Below, one piece after another: positions 4,837 to 6,958 of a DNA stretch of 6,958 nucleotides. Location: contig JAZGHU010000036.1 in assembly GCA_036481345.1 (NCBI GenBank), positions 1-6,958 on the forward strand, written 5' to 3'. Source of the DNA: JAAOYC01 sp036481345 (GTDB lineage: Archaea > Nanobdellota > Nanobdellia > Woesearchaeales > WJKL01). Positions within the stretch are counted from its first letter, which is position 1. Every line of letters begins with the position of its first letter. Made by a program: the position numbers and the translations under genes. The notes below the pieces were generated by a model, which worked only from the letters and a program-made list of their open reading frames with translations, ran no database searches and was not told the DNA's origin.

Positions 4837-5502
4837 CTATTTAACCTTTTCCTTTTCCTTAACCTTAAAAGAAAGCTCTTTTATCGTCGGAATAAGCTCT
4901 TTTACTTTCTCAGAAAGAGTTTCGTGAATCTCTTTTGGAACTTCTTTATCTGTTGTTATTTCTGCTTTTCCTTCTTTAATTTCAATAGGAACATCTTTTG
5001 CATTTAATGCTAGAGAAATAAATGATTTTAATTTTTCTTTATCATCTGTGATAATTTTATTAACTTTTACTTTATAATTAATCTCTTTGCCTGATAAAGG
5101 ATGATTAAAGTCAACTAAACAACGACCGCCTGCAGCTGTTTTAATTATCCCCATCATGCTGTCAACATTGACTTGCATTCCAGGTTCAGGCATTATATTT
5201 TGTTTTTTGAATGCAGCCATTGGAATCATTCTGATTAATTTTGCATCTTTCTTTCCAAAAGCATCTTCTGGCTGCAGATCCATACTAAACTCACCCACTT
5301 CTGCACCTTCTATTTCTTTTTCAATGCCTGGCAGCAACTGTCCTTGGCCTAAGCAGATTACAATAGGACCATAAGACTGTTCTTTAGAATAAAGACCTAT
5401 TTCTTTTGCTAATTTTTCATCTGTAGTATCAAATACAAGATCTTCTTCTTTTAATCTTCCTGTATATTCAACTTCGATAAAGTCGCCTTTTTTGATTGCC
5501 AT
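4837..5502 (-). CDS. SlyD-like FKBP peptidyl-prolyl isomerase with C-terminal extension
   Basis: A cytoplasmic folding factor of 221 residues that would isomerise Xaa-Pro bonds and act as a chaperone. Residues 1-82 are the first part of the FKBP domain: FIEVEYTGRL at 8-17, FDTT at 24-27 with the active-site Asp25, and LPGIEKEIEGAEVGE at 57-71. The insert-in-flap chaperone domain occupies about 83-130 (AFGKKDAKLIRMIP onward). The FKBP fold closes with DFNHPLSGKEINYKVKV at 131-147, a hallmark of SlyD and archaeal FKBPs. Residues 151-221 form an extra alpha/beta domain ending in a Lys/Glu-rich tail, as in long archaeal FKBPs (about 26 kDa) rather than short ones. There is no signal peptide and no His-rich metal tail. 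The ATG at 5502 is the first codon of a leaderless transcript. The 72-base gap to ftsZ contains the ftsZ promoter. Confidence 0.95.
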   Translation of the reverse strand: MAIKKGDFIEVEYTGRLKEEDLVFDTTDEKLAKEIGLYSKEQSYGPIVICLGQGQLLPGIEKEIEGAEVGEFSMDLQPEDAFGKKDAKLIRMIPMAAFKKQNIMPEPGMQVNVDSMMGIIKTAAGGRCLVDFNHPLSGKEINYKVKVNKIITDDKEKLKSFISLALNAKDVPIEIKEGKAEITTDKEVPKEIHETLSEKVKELIPTIKELSFKVKEKEKVK

Positions 5503-5523
5503 GTTAGAAAGAGTTAAACAGAA

Positions 5524-5532
5524 TTATTTAAA
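5524..5532 (-). promoter_or_regulatory. TATA box of the FKBP gene
   Basis: The minus strand reads TTTAAATAA, with its centre 26 bases from the ATG at 5502. This is the leaderless arrangement. It lies in the 38-base gap after the small upstream gene. Confidence 0.65.
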
Positions 5533-5540
5533 GGTTGTGT

Positions 5541-5735
5541 TTAATCATATTTAGTGTTCATCAGCTCTTTGTCAAATTTAAGTTCAGGAATATCGATTTT
5601 GATGATGTTGCCTTCTTCATCTTCTATTTCAATATGGCATTCATTCTTTTTCTTTGCTTCTTCTATCTTTGCCATAATCTCTTCATCAGAAATATGATCT
5701 TGATCTCCTATTCCAAGCAGCATTTTCATTGACAT
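5541..5735 (-). CDS. Small acidic protein of unknown function, 64 residues
   Basis: I do not recognise a family. The 64-residue product has a short hydrophobic start (MLLGIG), a charged helix at about 16-31 (SDEEIMAKIEEAKKK) with a single Cys33, and then a beta-hairpin-like part, HIEIEDEEGNIIKIDIPEL at 34-52. The even spacing of hydrophobic and charged residues, the archaeal TATA box correctly placed upstream, and the co-orientation with FKBP all favour a real gene. The opposite strand has a similar-sized open frame, but it encodes a Phe- and Leu-rich string typical of an antisense shadow. A small binding or adaptor protein is possible. The start could also be Met3 or Met5, but the promoter spacing suits the ATG at 5735. 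Confidence 0.7.
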   Translation of the reverse strand: MSMKMLLGIGDQDHISDEEIMAKIEEAKKKNECHIEIEDEEGNIIKIDIPELKFDKELMNTKYD

Positions 5736-5758
5736 ATAATCTCATATTATAGTCCAAG

Positions 5759-5766
5759 CTTTTAAA
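5759..5766 (-). promoter_or_regulatory. TATA box of the 64-residue gene
   Basis: The minus strand reads TTTAAAAG, preceded by A-rich sequence. Its centre is 27-28 bases from the ATG at 5735, giving a nearly leaderless mRNA. Confidence 0.5.
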
Positions 5767-5775
5767 TTTTTCTAT

Positions 5776-5825
5776 ATAGTTTTAGAATTTTCCTTGTTAC
5801 TATCTTGTTTGGGCTACAAAACTAT
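5776..5825. repeat. Spaced inverted repeat in the divergent region
   Basis: ATAGTTTT at 5776-5783 and AAAACTAT at 5818-5825 are perfect 8-base arms separated by 34 bases, lying between the divergent TATA boxes. The rest of 5736-5893 shows no RNA gene that I can recognise. In sequence this AT-rich, such arms may be chance. Confidence 0.25.
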
Positions 5826-5863
5826 TTAAGTAATCTAAACATTACCCTTTTAAGAGCATAAGC

Positions 5864-5873
5864 TTTAAATATA
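5864..5873 (+). promoter_or_regulatory. TATA box of the MaoC-like gene; fixes its start
   Basis: TTTAAATATA is a near-consensus archaeal box. Its centre is 25-26 bases before the ATG at 5894. A GTG at 5876 and an ATG at 5882 in the same frame lie too close to the box to be within its transcript. A weaker TTTTAA at 5848-5853 could serve the ATG at 5882 instead. Confidence 0.6.
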
Positions 5874-5893
5874 TAGTGTATATGCATTTACCT

Positions 5894-6925
5894 ATGACGG
5901 GAAATTTAACTGAAATGAACATTGATTACACGAATTTAGTAAAAAAGAGGAATTTTAATGAGCATGGTCCTGTTGTGCTGACAGCAATCTATCATCCCAT
6001 GGTGCAGCATTCTGAGGGTTTTTGTAGTTTAACTCATGATAGTAATAAGATACACCATGACCATCCAAAATATTATGATACAATATCTCCTGGATTCTTG
6101 CAAGCATCTGTTGCAAACTTGCTTATTGCAGAAGCAATGAGTTATGTTGACCTTGAGGCAGTGGACTATGTATTTTCTTATGACTTTTCTAAGATGGAAA
6201 AGCCAGTTATAACTGGAGCAGATTATAAATTTGAGATATCATTGCATGCTGAGCAAGAGAAAGAAGAGCAGCAAAAAGGAGCTTTTTCAGTTTCTGCTAA
6301 ACTAACTAATGGAGAGGGAGATTTAGTCTATGTATTAGATAAGACTTTTTATAAGGCAGCAGGTGAAAACTTTTTTCCTGAATTAGATTTGAATAAATAT
6401 ATCCACTCTTCTGAATTTTCTTCAGATGGAAGGTTTAGGATTTTGAGTTCAGGCAGGCCAATTGGATCAACCATCTTAGAAACTAATCTGTTGGCTTTAT
6501 CAGCGTCATCTTCTGTTATTTGTGATGCAATAAAAGAAGGAAACCTTAGAAAGATTCCTGAAGATCCACAAGATCAAACAAAGAATCTTGTTGCAATGTA
6601 TGACCAACAAGAAGTTCATGCTTATGCTTGCTCTAATCTAGATTTGAGAGAAGGGGTAACTCTGGACTTATATATCTCCGACAGATTTAGATTTGGAAAA
6701 TTTACCAAGCCAGGAGAGACATTGGATATGAAAATTGTTGGAAGAGAATCTAATGGAAGGATATTGTATACTTCAACAGCACCTTTATCTTTCCCAAAAG
6801 CAAAAGGAATAGATACTCTCTTGAAACAAGAGATAAGGAAGAGGATGAAGGAGCGAGAGGAGCCTCAAGAAGACAAAATTCAAGCTTTCTTTAGTCAGAT
6901 GAAAGAAGAAGCAGTAAAAGAATAA
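5894..6925 (+). CDS. Double hot-dog MaoC-like hydratase/dehydratase family protein
   Basis: A cytoplasmic protein of 343 residues with two hot-dog folds. The first (about 25-155) holds the hydratase 2 motif: SLTHDSNKIHHD at 45-56, with Asp49 and His54 spaced as in the catalytic D-x-N-P-x-H of (R)-specific enoyl-CoA hydratases, then SPGFL at 65-69 and the long hot-dog helix. The Pro of the usual NP is Lys here. EKPVITGADYKFEISL at 102-117 is the typical strand pair after the helix. The second hot-dog (about 170-300) has its helix near 198-216 and DRFRFGKFTKPGETLDMKI at 263-281, with no obvious catalytic pair. Residues 305-343 are a Lys/Glu-rich helical tail. The known family reaction is adding or removing water on acyl-CoA or similar thioesters; the substrate here is unknown, since archaeal lipids are not fatty-acid based. 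The start is chosen by TATA spacing; readings from 5882 or 5876 would add 4 or 6 residues. It is divergent from the small gene and not in an operon with lipid genes here. Confidence 0.75.
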   Translation: MTGNLTEMNIDYTNLVKKRNFNEHGPVVLTAIYHPMVQHSEGFCSLTHDSNKIHHDHPKYYDTISPGFLQASVANLLIAEAMSYVDLEAVDYVFSYDFSKMEKPVITGADYKFEISLHAEQEKEEQQKGAFSVSAKLTNGEGDLVYVLDKTFYKAAGENFFPELDLNKYIHSSEFSSDGRFRILSSGRPIGSTILETNLLALSASSSVICDAIKEGNLRKIPEDPQDQTKNLVAMYDQQEVHAYACSNLDLREGVTLDLYISDRFRFGKFTKPGETLDMKIVGRESNGRILYTSTAPLSFPKAKGIDTLLKQEIRKRMKEREEPQEDKIQAFFSQMKEEAVKE

Positions 6926-6934
6926 TTCTGTGAC

Positions 6935-6951
6935 TTTTTTGTCTCATTTTT
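6935..6951 (+). terminator. T-tract terminator after the MaoC-like gene
   Basis: Two oligo-T runs, six T at 6935-6940 and five T at 6947-6951, begin 9 bases after the stop codon. There is no stem-loop. Paired T-runs are the usual archaeal termination signal. Confidence 0.55.
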
Positions 6952-6958
6952 CTTGATT

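Noticed and set aside
5156..5374. Plus-strand frame inside the FKBP gene
   Set aside because: It is antisense to the FKBP insert domain and has no promoter or motif.
5535..5732. Plus-strand 65-residue frame opposite the small gene
   Set aside because: Its product is Phe/Leu/Ile-rich and looks like an antisense shadow. The minus-strand frame has balanced charged composition and a well-placed TATA box. A tiny membrane protein cannot be wholly excluded.
5736..5893. Intergenic region considered for a tRNA or small RNA gene
   Set aside because: There is no cloverleaf, no T-loop sequence and no GC-rich fold; only a weak spaced inverted repeat and the two promoters.

Overview
The window looks like chromosomal DNA from an archaeon, most likely a DPANN-type lineage (Woesearchaeota, Pacearchaeota or similar). 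It is clearly AT-rich. Nearly every gene has an archaeal TATA box, and in five cases the box centre lies about 25-28 bases from a start codon, which predicts leaderless mRNAs. The proteins fit this too: a signal peptidase with His in place of the bacterial Lys, a TrmB-type regulator, a long archaeal FKBP, and FtsZ. The lineage is inferred from protein style and cannot be fixed without a database search.

Layout. Positions 1-667 (minus) hold the N-terminal 222 residues of a secreted, Asn/Thr-rich surface protein that runs off the left edge. A 156-base divergent promoter region separates it from an S26 signal peptidase (824-1291, plus). That gene ends exactly where a convergent class I methyltransferase ends (1292-2140, minus). 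The methyltransferase shares a 98-base divergent promoter region, with a GC-rich palindrome in the middle, with a TrmB-family regulator (2239-2952, plus). The regulator converges, one base apart, on a CheD-like deamidase homologue (2954-3484, minus). Upstream of that on the same strand are ftsZ (3520-4764), an SlyD-like FKBP isomerase (4837-5502) and a 64-residue unknown protein (5541-5735). Each of these four minus-strand genes has its own TATA box. A last divergent region leads to a double hot-dog MaoC-like protein (5894-6925, plus), followed by T-tracts that look like a terminator. No stretch of more than 300 bases lacks a gene.

How the genes may work together. The signal peptidase and the secreted protein both belong to protein export. 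FtsZ is the division tubulin, and FKBP is a folding factor. The methyltransferase and TrmB regulator form a plausible local regulatory pair. I see no clear multi-gene novel system. The features most worth pursuing are an FtsZ with its disordered linker at the N-terminus instead of the C-terminus, a CheD-fold protein beside it with no chemotaxis genes in view, and a catalytic-looking MaoC-like protein in a probable DPANN archaeon.
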